64,000 nucleotides of DNA from Salegentibacter lacus (GCF_020164555.1 NZ_JAIQZB010000020.1:1-64000); one strand, 5' to 3'; counted from the first letter of the stretch, positions 1 through 8,342 are shown. Notes: generated by a model not told the origin, from the sequence alone. A program made the numbers and translations.

Positions 1-123
1 GGTGGATGGAAAGGGTATCAATCTCAAGGTCCACCTGGAGTAATCGTTCTAAAAAGAGGAATGGAAAGGTTCAACTATATTATGGAAGGGTTAGAACTGG
101 CAAAAGATGTGTACACACGGTAG
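1..123 (+). mobile_element. C-terminal end of a probable IS4-type transposase (partial)
   Basis: Frame 1 is open from the window edge to a TAG at 121-123 and gives the last 40 residues of a protein cut by the window start. The peptide has the pattern GGWKGY, then QGPPG, then LKRGMERF and an EGLELA end. This resembles the C-terminal tail of IS4-family (DDE) transposases, which often end with a GG-x-PPG-x-L-x-RG-x3-F block. The assignment rests on recall of that pattern only, so it is moderate. A short hairpin (AGGAG, six-base loop, CTCCT) follows at about 135-150 and could be part of the element end or a terminator. No second terminal repeat is visible because the rest lies outside the window. 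Confidence 0.5.
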
Positions 124-181
124 CTTAAAAAAGGGAAGGAGCATTTACTCCTGTCTTATAATCAAAACGCAAGACATTAAA

Positions 182-200
182 ATATTCGTGTATTCGTGGC
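182..200 (-). repeat. Dispersed repeat family D, copy 1
   Basis: Read on the minus strand this is a GCCAC(G)AATACACGAATAT-type sequence. A related copy in the plus orientation lies at 10112-10130, matching at about 16 of 19 positions. It sits between the transposase remnant and the end of the wzc-like gene. Such GCCACGAAT..CACGAAT strings recur in flavobacterial intergenic DNA (recalled, not searched). Function unknown. Confidence 0.4.
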
Positions 201-219
201 AAAACAGAAAAACAAAAAT

Positions 220-2691
220 CTACTCAAAATTCCTCATCGCCTTCTTCCACCAGCGTTTAAATTTTCGAGTGGGATCAGATTTTTCAACGTAGCCTTTAGA
301 ATATCGGTTGTAGCCGTAGCCGTAGCCATAACCGTAGCCATAACCATAGCCATAACCATAACCGTATTTAGCGCGGTGTACAAAGTGGTTTAATACAAAA
401 CTGATGTTTTTAATTTCCCCTTTGTGATATTTTTCGTTGATAGATTCCAACATCCCGCGTTTGGTATAATCCTGACGTACCAGGTAAATTGTAGCATCAG
501 CGTGTTTCACCAGGTTTAAAGCATCGGCAACCATCCCAATTGGCGGGGTATCCAGGATAATATAATCGTATTTCTGTTTTAATTCCTCCATCAGCTTATC
601 CATCTGTTCATTGATCAATAACTCTGATGGGTTCGGAGGCACCGGCCCCGCGGTGATTACATCCAGATAAGGAATTTTACTTTGCTGTATAATCTCATGG
701 GCTCCTGCCTGGTCTATCAAATAATTCACCACTCCTACATCATTATTCAGTTGGAAATCATCAAAGATCTTTGGCTTTCTTAAATCGACCCCCACCAGTA
801 CCGTTTTTCGTTCACTTAAGGCGAAAACCGTTGCTAAGTTCATCGCACAGAAGGTTTTTCCTTCCCCGGAAACCGAAGAGGTAATAAGCAAAGTCTTAGA
901 TCCGGTGACGCCCTGTTTTTTATACATAAACTGAAGGCTGGATCGCAAGCCCCTAAATCCTTCAGCAATAGAAGATTTTGGATTGCTAAAAACCACCAGG
1001 TTCGAGTCCATTTTACTTTTCCCGATCATTCCTAAAATAGGAATCGGGGATAAACGAGTTACTTCCTGCGCATTGTGGATATTTGTATTTAAGAAAACCA
1101 ATAAAAACACAAATGTTAGTGGAATCACGCCCCCAACCAGTACGGCCATTACGTAATTAAGTTGGGTATTCGGACCAATTTGCCCGCCGCCGGTATCTTT
1201 AGCCGAATCGATCACCATCACATCGCTTACATTCGCGGCCTTAATAAGTCCCGCTTCGCTTCGCTTCTCGAGGAACATATTGTAGGATTTCTCGTTGAGA
1301 CTATAACGGCGCTGAATTTTAAGCAAGTCCTGTTCTTCCTGCGGAAGTTTACTTATTTCAGATTCCAGCTGTGCGATCTGCCTATTTATATCCCTTTGTT
1401 CATCCTGCAACAAACCTTTAGAGGAACTGATATTTTCCAGCAAAATAGATTTAACCGAATTGATTTGACGGTCTATATCGTCAAAAACCGGGGAATCTTC
1501 TTTTAAGGAATACTGGTAATTGCTTCTTTCTTCCGCCAGGGAAATAATTCGGGAAACCCCGCTGGCAATGCTTCCTTCTGAAATCCCGGCTACAGATGGC
1601 GCGGGAACATTGGAATAATCATTTCTGGTTTCCAGGTAATTTCTTAAAGTTTCATAGTAAGAAAGTTGCCGTCTTATATCTTCTTTCCTGAGGTCTAAGG
1701 TTGAAAGCCGATTGGAAAGCTGGGAACTTTCCGCAGAAATATCCATTATCGCGTTTTCATTCCGAAACTGGTTCAGTTCTGCTTCTACCAGTTTTAAGGC
1801 TTCAGATTGGACCGCTAAACTGGAATCTATAAAACGAATGGTCTTGGTAGCAAAAAGGTTTTTCCGCGCCAGCATATTATCGCTAAGCACTTTCACGGTT
1901 CCGTTTAAATAATCTACAATCCGGGACTTATTTCCACCGGTTTGACTCATCCTTAATACCGAAGATCCCTGGGATTCAGGACTTACATTAACACCTCTAT
2001 ATCTCCCCACCGCCGAGTCAAAATTCATAAAACTCACGTAAAAAGGAGTTCCCACCTGCAGGGGCTGTTCTACCCTAAGAATAGTTCCGCTAAAAAATGG
2101 AAGCCGTACCTGTTCTCCCGATTTATAATTTTTACTGAATTCTTTAGGATCTACCTCCCTGTATGATTTCTCTTTGGTTTTATAATTCTGAAGACTCAAA
2201 CTCGAGGGTACATTCGCTTTTAAATTATAAGTTGACGAATCTAAAAATGTAATCGTCATGGTTACATTTAAAGCTTGCGACATCGTGGTATCGGCAACTA
2301 CTTTAAAAGGTGCACTTCCATAAGCATCAATTCGCTGATATTCCCCGTCTTTTAAATATTGGGTATAAAACTGAAGTTTTTCTACCACTTCTTCATTATG
2401 TGAACGCGATCTTAAGATCGTCATCGCGGTATTCACCTTATCTGAAGTGCCGCCCCAGTTAAAGGTTAAACTGGTGTTACTGGTAAAAAACGGATTTTGA
2501 TCGTCTTTTATTGAAATGGAATTCCCCAGGTTATAAACAGGTAATTTTCTAACATTGTTATAGTACGCCACAGCCAAACTTATCCCCACCGAAAGTAAGA
2601 TCAACTTCCAGTAGCTTATTACTTTAAGCACAAAACCTTTAAAATCGAAGGTTGAGCCTACATCTGATATGTGATCATCTTCATGCGCCAT
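220..2691 (-). CDS. Wzc-like exopolysaccharide chain-length regulator / BY-type tyrosine kinase
   Basis: An 823-residue inner-membrane protein that controls chain length and export of an exopolysaccharide through ATP-dependent autophosphorylation. The N-terminus has a Wzz-type region with a membrane segment at about residues 27-46. A long periplasmic coiled-coil region follows, then a second membrane segment at about 507-530. The cytoplasmic BY-kinase domain has Walker A (GEGKT, about 600-606), Walker A' (VGVDLRKP) and Walker B (YIILDTPP, about 710). The tail carries nine Tyr-Gly dipeptides plus further tyrosines, which fits the tyrosine cluster that BY-kinases phosphorylate. The stop of the upstream wza-like gene abuts this ATG with no gap, so the two are co-transcribed. 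Exact polymer unknown; the rest of the locus lies outside the window. Confidence 0.93.
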   Translation of the reverse strand: MAHEDDHISDVGSTFDFKGFVLKVISYWKLILLSVGISLAVAYYNNVRKLPVYNLGNSISIKDDQNPFFTSNTSLTFNWGGTSDKVNTAMTILRSRSHNEEVVEKLQFYTQYLKDGEYQRIDAYGSAPFKVVADTTMSQALNVTMTITFLDSSTYNLKANVPSSLSLQNYKTKEKSYREVDPKEFSKNYKSGEQVRLPFFSGTILRVEQPLQVGTPFYVSFMNFDSAVGRYRGVNVSPESQGSSVLRMSQTGGNKSRIVDYLNGTVKVLSDNMLARKNLFATKTIRFIDSSLAVQSEALKLVEAELNQFRNENAIMDISAESSQLSNRLSTLDLRKEDIRRQLSYYETLRNYLETRNDYSNVPAPSVAGISEGSIASGVSRIISLAEERSNYQYSLKEDSPVFDDIDRQINSVKSILLENISSSKGLLQDEQRDINRQIAQLESEISKLPQEEQDLLKIQRRYSLNEKSYNMFLEKRSEAGLIKAANVSDVMVIDSAKDTGGGQIGPNTQLNYVMAVLVGGVIPLTFVFLLVFLNTNIHNAQEVTRLSPIPILGMIGKSKMDSNLVVFSNPKSSIAEGFRGLRSSLQFMYKKQGVTGSKTLLITSSVSGEGKTFCAMNLATVFALSERKTVLVGVDLRKPKIFDDFQLNNDVGVVNYLIDQAGAHEIIQQSKIPYLDVITAGPVPPNPSELLINEQMDKLMEELKQKYDYIILDTPPIGMVADALNLVKHADATIYLVRQDYTKRGMLESINEKYHKGEIKNISFVLNHFVHRAKYGYGYGYGYGYGYGYGYGYNRYSKGYVEKSDPTRKFKRWWKKAMRNFE
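310..366 (-). repeat. Hexamer tandem repeat coding for (Tyr-Gly)9-Tyr
   Basis: Nineteen codons alternate Tyr (TAC or TAT) with Gly (GGC or GGT), giving ten tyrosines and nine glycines in strict alternation, preceded by Lys and followed by Asn-Arg-Tyr. At DNA level this is a six-base repeat with wobble variation. It forms the tyrosine-rich tail of the Wzc-like kinase. Six-base units can expand or contract without breaking frame, so the number of phosphorylatable tyrosines could vary between strains. Confidence 0.95.
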
Positions 2692-3489
2692 TTATATCCT
2701 GCTAAATAATAAAATTGTGGTTGTAACAAACGATAATATTGTCACTCCGGTTCTAAATATCTCCAGTCCTGTAGTGCCTAACCCCAGTGCTTTTTGCGGG
2801 AGGGCATTTACCAAAATAAGGTCGTTGGGTTGTATATAATAATACTCACTTTTCGTAGCATCTATATCGGTTAGGTCTATATGATGAATCTTTTCCCCTT
2901 CGGGATATTGCCTGATAATCTTTACATTTTCCATATCACCATATTCGGTAATTCCCCCGGCATTGGCCACGGCTTCCATAATAGACACTTTTTCTTTATA
3001 AATTACCTGGCTGCCGGTTCCTATCTCGCCCAGCGTGGTATATCTAATTCCTGCCAGCTTTACAGTAACAAAAATATTGGCTTCTTCCCTAAAATAATTT
3101 TCTAATAAAAGCTCTTCTATTTTCTCTCTTATTTCCCTTTCGGTATAACCTAATACGTTTACCTCGCCTAAAGTAGGAACGCGAATATTGCCGTGATCGT
3201 CTACGGTAAACCCGTCAAAATAAACTGCCTCTTCAGTAGTTGCGTTCGGATTTGCTTCTCCAACCGGATTAAACATTCCTACTAGTTCCTGGTCCAAAGC
3301 CTTTACCCGGATACTCAAAAGATCGCCGGTTTGTATACGATAAGGTTTTTTTAGCTGTTGAATTTGAATAATACTATCCAGCCTTTCGTCATTATCCTGG
3401 AGATAAGTGGTTTTTTTAGTAGAAATACAGGACGAGAAACTCAAAACTCCCGCCAGTAAGATTAGGATTAAATAGTATCTCTTCAGCAT
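2692..3489 (-). CDS. Wza-like polysaccharide export outer-membrane lipoprotein
   Basis: A 265-residue polysaccharide biosynthesis/export family protein, the outer-membrane partner of the Wzc-like kinase downstream. It begins with a lipoprotein signal peptide whose lipobox ends at Cys21 (LSFSSC). The Poly_export domain follows (YRIQTGDLLSIRV, about residues 50-60), then SLBB-like segments (VYFDGFTVDDHGNIRVP and the TTLGEIGTGSQV region). A hydrophobic segment lies at the very C-terminus. It is shorter than E. coli Wza, as is usual in Bacteroidetes. It is the first gene of the pair and has a Bacteroidetes-type -7 box about 90 bases upstream. Confidence 0.93.
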   Translation of the reverse strand: MLKRYYLILILLAGVLSFSSCISTKKTTYLQDNDERLDSIIQIQQLKKPYRIQTGDLLSIRVKALDQELVGMFNPVGEANPNATTEEAVYFDGFTVDDHGNIRVPTLGEVNVLGYTEREIREKIEELLLENYFREEANIFVTVKLAGIRYTTLGEIGTGSQVIYKEKVSIMEAVANAGGITEYGDMENVKIIRQYPEGEKIHHIDLTDIDATKSEYYYIQPNDLILVNALPQKALGLGTTGLEIFRTGVTILSFVTTTILLFSRI

Positions 3490-3580
3490 ATTTTACTATT
3501 GGTTCGGGACATCAGGATGAATTAACTCGCCCAATGCACTTTAGAGCTTCCCATCATCATCCTAATTTAGATAGTTTTAA

Positions 3581-3588
3581 CAAATATA
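3581..3588 (-). promoter_or_regulatory. Putative -7 box for the wza-wzc pair
   Basis: The minus strand reads TATATTTG, a full match to the Bacteroidetes TAnnTTTG -7 consensus, about 90 bases before the wza-like ATG. A clear TTG -33 element is not visible at the usual spacing, so this is a moderate call. Confidence 0.4.
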
Positions 3589-3654
3589 GTTTTTGTAGGC
3601 TAATAATAAAATTAAGTCGCAATTTTCCTTTTATTTTGCACAAAACTCAAGTCT

Positions 3655-5526
3655 GTGAATTATTTAAGTGTAGAAAATATTGCCAAAGCCTATGGCGAAC
3701 ATGTATTATTCGAAGATATTTCCTTCGGAATTAATGAAGGCCAAAAAGTAGGTTTTATTGCCAAAAACGGAACCGGGAAAACGTCCCTCCTAAATATACT
3801 GGCAGGTTTCGATTCGCCAGATGCCGGTAAAGTGGTGTATAGAAAGGATATCACCACTGCTTTTCTTCCGCAGGAACCCAATTTAGATCCGAATTTAACG
3901 GTGGAAGAAACCATATTTTCTTCAGATAATGAAATTCTGAATATTATAAACCGATACGAAAAAGCGCTTAAAAATCCCGATGATGCTGATGCTTATCAGA
4001 AAGCTTTTGAAGAAATGGATGCTGCACAGGCCTGGGATTTTGAAACTCAATACAAGCAGATCCTTTCTAAACTGAAGTTGGATGATCTTTCTAAGGAAGT
4101 GAAATATCTTTCCGGCGGACAAAAAAAGAGGCTTGCCCTTACGGTAATGCTGTTGCAAAAGCCAAATTTCATCATTATGGATGAGCCTACCAACCACCTG
4201 GACCTGGATATGATCGAGTGGCTGGAAGAATATTTTAAGAAAGAGAATTTCACCATTTTTATGGTAACACACGACAGGTATTTCCTGGAACGGGTTTGTA
4301 ATGAAATCGTGGAGCTGGATCACGGCCAACTATACACCTACAAAGGAAATTACGGCTATTATCTTGATAAAAAAGATGCGCGTATGGCCCAGGAAGCTGT
4401 CAATACCGATAAAGCCAAGCAACTTTATAAAAAAGAACTGGACTGGATGCGCCGCCAACCAAAAGCGCGTACCACAAAATCTAAATCCAGGATAGACGAT
4501 TTTCAGGATATTAAAGACCGGGCGCATAAACGCCGCCAGGACCACGAAGTGCAGCTTGAACTCAATATGGAACGAATGGGCAGCAAAATTGTGGAGCTTC
4601 ATAATATCGGGAAATCCTTTGAAGATAATGAGTTACTCAAAAATTTCAGCTATAATTTTAAGCGAGGAGAACGCATAGGAATAATTGGTAAAAACGGAAC
4701 CGGAAAATCTACTTTCCTGAATATTCTCACCGGAGCAATAAAACCCGATGCCGGAAAAGTGGTTATTGGTGAGACCATAAAATTTGGTTACTATACCCAG
4801 GCTGGTATCAATATTAAACCCGGCCAGAAAGTTATCGAGGTAATTCAGGAATTCGGTGATTATATTCCACTGAAGAAAGGACGGCAAATTTCGGCGCAGC
4901 AGCTTTTAGAACGCTTTTTATTCGATCGCAAAAAACAATACGATTTTGTTGAAAAACTAAGTGGTGGCGAGCGCAAACGACTTTACCTGTGTACGGTTCT
5001 TATTCAAAACCCCAACTTCCTTATTCTGGATGAGCCTACCAACGATCTTGATATCGTTACGCTAAATGTATTAGAAAGCTTCTTACTGGACTTCCCGGGA
5101 TGTTTGGTGGTGGTTTCCCACGACAGGTATTTTATGGATAAGATCGTAGATCACCTGTTCGTATTTCAGGGAGATACCGAAGTTCAGGATTTCCCCGGAA
5201 ATTATAGCGATTACCGTGAATATGAAGAAAGCGCTGCCGCAGAATCTAAACAAGAATCTCAATCTACCGAGCAAAAAGACAATAAAAAGGACTGGAAAAA
5301 AACCAGTTCGGGCAGTAAACTGAATTATAACGAACAAAAAGAATACGGAAAACTGGAAAAAGAGATCGCCAAACTCGAGAAGAAAAAAGAGGAAATTCAG
5401 CAGAAATTCCTACAGGACCTCAGCGGCGAAAAAGTAGCCGAAAATTCAGTTGAACTCAAAAAAATTGAAGACCAGATAGAAGAAAAAACCGAACGTTGGT
5501 TCGAGCTTGGGGCGAAGGCGGAGTAG
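3655..5526 (+). CDS. ABC-F family ATPase (Uup-like)
   Basis: A 623-residue soluble protein with two ABC ATPase domains and no membrane segments. ABC-F proteins act on ribosomes or, for Uup, on branched DNA or ribosome-associated processes. Visible motifs are Walker A NGTGKT (about residues 39-44), signature LSGGQKKR, Walker B IIMDEPTNHLD, then in domain 2 NGTGKS, LSGGERKR and LILDEPTNDLD. The C-terminus from about 525 is a charged Lys/Glu coiled coil typical of the Uup subfamily. The start is GTG at 3655, matching the usual MNYLS start of the family; no earlier ATG fits. It is transcribed divergently from the polysaccharide export genes. Confidence 0.93.
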   Translation: MNYLSVENIAKAYGEHVLFEDISFGINEGQKVGFIAKNGTGKTSLLNILAGFDSPDAGKVVYRKDITTAFLPQEPNLDPNLTVEETIFSSDNEILNIINRYEKALKNPDDADAYQKAFEEMDAAQAWDFETQYKQILSKLKLDDLSKEVKYLSGGQKKRLALTVMLLQKPNFIIMDEPTNHLDLDMIEWLEEYFKKENFTIFMVTHDRYFLERVCNEIVELDHGQLYTYKGNYGYYLDKKDARMAQEAVNTDKAKQLYKKELDWMRRQPKARTTKSKSRIDDFQDIKDRAHKRRQDHEVQLELNMERMGSKIVELHNIGKSFEDNELLKNFSYNFKRGERIGIIGKNGTGKSTFLNILTGAIKPDAGKVVIGETIKFGYYTQAGINIKPGQKVIEVIQEFGDYIPLKKGRQISAQQLLERFLFDRKKQYDFVEKLSGGERKRLYLCTVLIQNPNFLILDEPTNDLDIVTLNVLESFLLDFPGCLVVVSHDRYFMDKIVDHLFVFQGDTEVQDFPGNYSDYREYEESAAAESKQESQSTEQKDNKKDWKKTSSGSKLNYNEQKEYGKLEKEIAKLEKKKEEIQQKFLQDLSGEKVAENSVELKKIEDQIEEKTERWFELGAKAE

Positions 5527-5530
5527 TTCA

Positions 5531-5617
5531 GTTGTGAGTTGTGAGTTGTGAGTTGTGAGTTGTGAGTTGTGAGTTGTGAGTTGTGAGTTGTGAGTTGTGA
5601 GTTGTGAGTTGTGAGTT
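5531..5617 (+). repeat. Tandem array of about 12.4 copies of a 7-bp unit (GTTGTGA)
   Basis: Twelve uninterrupted copies of GTTGTGA plus GTT follow five bases after the ABC-F stop. The units look identical, which suggests recent slippage. The array lies between the ABC-F gene and the four-helix-bundle gene. A block of related motif in the opposite orientation (AACTGACAAC units) lies on the far side of the four-helix-bundle gene. It is not CRISPR-like: there are no spacers. Confidence 0.97.
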
Positions 5618-5641
5618 AAAATTAATTTTTAAATATAACAT

Positions 5642-6004
5642 ATGAAAAGCTACCGGGACTTAGATATCTACAATCTATCTTTTGAATACGCATTAGAAGT
5701 TCATAAAGCCTCACTTAAGCTTCCTAAATTCGAATTATATGAACAGGGCAGTCAGTTAAGAAGATCTTCAAAAAGTATTAAAGACAATATTGTTGAAGGA
5801 TATGGAAGAAGAGCTTATAAACAAGATTTTATAAAATTCCTGGTATACGCACACGCCTCACTTTTAGAATGTTTATCACAATTGGAAATGATTGACGAAT
5901 TATATGAAATCAAAGAAATAAAGATACTAAGAACAAAATACGATCTTTTAGGGGGAAAGATTTATTCGTTTATACAATACGTGGAAAAGAATTGGAAGAC
6001 TTAA
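5642..6004 (+). CDS. Four-helix-bundle protein (S23/IVP-like)
   Basis: A 120-residue, nearly all-helical protein of the family related to proteins encoded by 23S rRNA intervening sequences and to diversity-generating-element Avd proteins. Family hallmarks are the SYRDLDIYNLS start, the L(R)RSSKSIKDNIVEGYGR block at about residues 39-56 and a helical end. The molecular role of stand-alone copies is unknown. There is no reverse transcriptase or rRNA nearby, so neither a diversity-generating nor an rRNA role is supported here. The gene is bracketed by a 7-bp tandem array upstream and inverted AACTGACAAC motifs downstream, which suggests a small mobile or repeat-associated cassette. Confidence 0.9.
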   Translation: MKSYRDLDIYNLSFEYALEVHKASLKLPKFELYEQGSQLRRSSKSIKDNIVEGYGRRAYKQDFIKFLVYAHASLLECLSQLEMIDELYEIKEIKILRTKYDLLGGKIYSFIQYVEKNWKT

Positions 6005-6036
6005 TAATTTATAACCGAATATTAAGAATCGAAACC

Positions 6037-6072
6037 CACAACCGAAAACTGACAACTCATAACTGACAACCG
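6037..6072 (-). repeat. Inverted counterpart of the GTTGTGA repeats
   Basis: AACTGACAAC occurs twice (6047-6056 and 6061-6070) separated by TCAT, with a related ACAACCGAAA just before. On the minus strand these read GTTGTCAGTT, close to the GTTGTGAGTT phase of the array at 5531-5617. The two blocks therefore flank the four-helix-bundle gene as imperfect inverted repeats. Confidence 0.6.
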
Positions 6073-6077
6073 ATAGC

Positions 6078-6944
6078 TTGCTTCTAAAATCCTACATAAA
6101 ATTCCTTCTTAAATCCCAAAATCAACACGGGTTGCACTCCCCTTTTGTTTATGATTTGGTGACGAATTGTTTTTATGATAGAAAGAAACACAAGGAATAT
6201 ACGCTTCTAAACGAGTACCGAAAAGATCTTTTAAAAAACCATAAGACGATTAAAGTTACCGATTTTGGTGCCGGGAGCAGGGTGTTTACCTCTAATGAAC
6301 GTATGATTTCAGCCATTACAAAGAATATTGGAATTCCGAAGAAAAGAGCCAGGTTTTTATTTCGGTTGGTTAATTATTTAAAGTGCAAAAATATTCTGGA
6401 ATTGGGAACTTCTCTGGGAATTGGTACAGCTGCACTATCTGCAAATAAAAAAAGTAATGTAACGAGTATTGAAGGCTGCCCGCAAACAGCTGATATAGCG
6501 CGGCAACAGTTAAAGAAATTTGGCATTAACACTGTAAAGCTTGTTGTGGGGGAGTTTGAGGAAATACTTTCCAGAATTTTAACCCACTCACAAAATAAAA
6601 CAAAAACCGAAAGTTCAGGAAATTTAGAAAGAACACAACGAAAAACAACAAACAATAAACACCAAACCAAAAACTACAAACCAAGAATAACTTTCGATCT
6701 TATATATTTCGATGGGCATCATACCAAGGAAGCAACCTTAAAATATTTCCATCAATTACTACCAACCGCTCATAATGATTCGGTATTTGTTTTTGACGAT
6801 ATTCACTGGTCCCCAGGGATGGAAGCTGCCTGGGAAGAAATTAAAGCGCATCCAGAAGTAAGGGTGAGTATTGATACATTTTTCCTCGGACTCATATTTT
6901 TTAGAAAAGAACAGGCTAAACAGCATTTTACAATCAGGTTGTAA
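6078..6944 (+). CDS. Class I SAM-dependent methyltransferase with low-complexity insert
   Basis: A 288-residue protein related to O-methyltransferases that act on small molecules. The SAM-binding core is visible as ILELGTSLGIGTAAL (about residues 106-120), an acidic IEG loop (131-133), and FDLIYFDGHH (206-215). The substrate is unknown. Residues about 169-203 are a Lys/Thr/Asn/Gln-rich stretch with no counterpart expected in this fold, lying between core strands. It starts with TTG at 6078, only a few bases after the inverted repeat motif that ends the four-helix-bundle cassette. The native start or promoter may have been displaced by that cassette. Confidence 0.85.
   Translation: MLLKSYIKFLLKSQNQHGLHSPFVYDLVTNCFYDRKKHKEYTLLNEYRKDLLKNHKTIKVTDFGAGSRVFTSNERMISAITKNIGIPKKRARFLFRLVNYLKCKNILELGTSLGIGTAALSANKKSNVTSIEGCPQTADIARQQLKKFGINTVKLVVGEFEEILSRILTHSQNKTKTESSGNLERTQRKTTNNKHQTKNYKPRITFDLIYFDGHHTKEATLKYFHQLLPTAHNDSVFVFDDIHWSPGMEAAWEEIKAHPEVRVSIDTFFLGLIFFRKEQAKQHFTIRL
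6582..6686 (+). repeat. Low-complexity A/C-rich in-frame insert in the methyltransferase
   Basis: About 105 bases within the methyltransferase gene are almost free of T on the plus strand and rich in AAAAC/ACAAAC strings. They encode a polar, unstructured stretch of about 35 residues between VVGEFEEILS and FDLIYFD. The composition resembles the ACAACCGAAAACTGACAAC intergenic motif at 6037-6072. It keeps frame. Boundaries are approximate. Confidence 0.65.
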
Positions 6945-6989
6945 CAAAAACCGTAAAGCGGCGTCCTATAAGCACAAAATTATTTCTGC

Positions 6990-7688
6990 ATGAGTAAAGT
7001 CATTGAAATCAGACAAATTACCAGGGATTTTCCTTTAGGAAATGAAATCGTAAAAGTTTTAAAAGGAATCGATCTTGATATAGATCGTGGTGAATATGTA
7101 GCCATTATGGGACCTTCCGGTTCGGGAAAATCTACCTTAATGAACTTGCTGGGTTGTCTTGACACACCAACTTCCGGACACTATATTCTAAATGGAAAAG
7201 ATGCAAGCCAGATGAGCGACGATGAACTCGCTGAAATCAGAAACAAGGAAATCGGTTTTGTTTTTCAAACTTTTAACCTGCTTCCAAGAACTACTGCTTT
7301 AGAAAATGTAGCCTTACCAATGATCTATGCCGGTTACAGCAAAGCAGACCGAATTAAACGTGCGGAAGAAGTTTTAACAAACGTAGGGCTTGGAGACAGA
7401 ATGGACCATAAACCCAATCAGCTTTCGGGTGGACAACGCCAAAGAGTTGCTGTAGGAAGGGCTTTAGTTAATAAACCTTCCATAATTCTTGCCGATGAAC
7501 CTACCGGAAACCTGGATTCAAAAACTTCATTGGAAATTATGAATCTTTTTGATGAAATCCACGCAGCAGGAAATACGGTAATTCTGGTTACTCACGAAGA
7601 AGAAGTTGCCAACCACGCCCATAGAATTATTCGCCTTCGCGATGGAATTATAGAAAGTGATGAGCGAAAAGAGGTGTTAAGCAACTAG
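6990..7688 (+). CDS. ABC transporter ATP-binding protein, LolD/MacB type
   Basis: A 232-residue ATPase subunit of the MacB/LolD/FtsE group, which drives extrusion of lipoproteins, peptides or drugs, or works in envelope processes. Motifs are Walker [10 protein letters not shown] (about residues 41-49), Q-loop [10 protein letters not shown], signature LSGGQRQRV (about 146) and Walker [12 protein letters not shown]. No permease gene lies beside it: upstream is the methyltransferase and downstream, convergent by two bases, the PhnA-like gene. It must pair with a permease encoded elsewhere. The ATG start fits the family N-terminus. Confidence 0.93.
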   Translation: MSKVIEIRQITRDFPLGNEIVKVLKGIDLDIDRGEYVAIMGPSGSGKSTLMNLLGCLDTPTSGHYILNGKDASQMSDDELAEIRNKEIGFVFQTFNLLPRTTALENVALPMIYAGYSKADRIKRAEEVLTNVGLGDRMDHKPNQLSGGQRQRVAVGRALVNKPSIILADEPTGNLDSKTSLEIMNLFDEIHAAGNTVILVTHEEEVANHAHRIIRLRDGIIESDERKEVLSN

Positions 7689-7689
7689 C

Positions 7690-8271
7690 TTAAACCTTCT
7701 TGACAAATTTGGTTAGAATTACAATTTGCTGACCTTCTACTTTACCTTCAATTTGTTCAGGATTGTCGTGCACTAAAGAAACCCTGCGAACTGCAGTACC
7801 GCGTTTTGCAGTAAGACTACTGCCTTTTACATTTAGATCTTTGGTAAGTACAACCGTATCCCCGGCTTCAATTAGGGCTCCGTTGCTATCTTTATGGATT
7901 ACTTCTGTGGTAGTATTTTCTTCGGAAACCAACTGGGATTGAGCAAAAGCTTTCAACTCGTCTTCCATATACATCATATCAAGCAAGTCTTGAGGCCAGC
8001 CTTCAGCCTTTAGTTTGGTCAGCATCTGAAAAGCAGTTACCTGAACAGCAGGAACCGTACTCCACATACTATCGTTTAAACAACGCCAATGATTTACCTC
8101 AACTTTATCAAAATCTTCCAGTTGTTCGGTGCAAACCTGGCACGCCATAAAACTTCCATCGGTAACTTCACCGGGGAAATCCTCAAGACTATAAACCTGT
8201 AAATTATCTGTAGCGCTACAAAGTTCGCAGGTACTATCGCTGCGCTCCCTTAATTCCTTTTCTAAATTCAT
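7690..8271 (-). CDS. PhnA-domain protein with N-terminal zinc ribbon
   Basis: A 193-residue cytoplasmic protein. The N-terminus has two Cys pairs (Cys15/Cys18 and Cys44/Cys47) that fit a zinc ribbon. The C-terminal half has the PhnA domain (DSNGALIEAGDTVVLTKDL, about residues 127-145, ending IVILTKFVKKV). PhnA-family proteins were named from the phosphonate region, but most stand-alone copies have no proven role. No phosphonate genes are near. It converges with the LolD-type gene with two bases between stops. Confidence 0.88.
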   Translation of the reverse strand: MNLEKELRERSDSTCELCSATDNLQVYSLEDFPGEVTDGSFMACQVCTEQLEDFDKVEVNHWRCLNDSMWSTVPAVQVTAFQMLTKLKAEGWPQDLLDMMYMEDELKAFAQSQLVSEENTTTEVIHKDSNGALIEAGDTVVLTKDLNVKGSSLTAKRGTAVRRVSLVHDNPEQIEGKVEGQQIVILTKFVKKV

Positions 8272-8342
8272 TATTGATTTTTGAAGTCGCGAAGATAGGA
8301 TATTAAAGAAGAAACCATAGAGGTATCAATCGTTTATAACAG

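Noticed and set aside
107-393. Two short plus-strand ORFs
   Set aside because: They lie in the gap and antisense to the Tyr-Gly repeat of the wzc-like gene; the repeat explains the open frame.
5531-5617. CRISPR-like array
   Set aside because: The 7-bp units are contiguous with no spacers.
5642-6004. rRNA intervening sequence or diversity-generating element for the four-helix-bundle gene
   Set aside because: No 23S rRNA, reverse transcriptase or variable repeat is present nearby.
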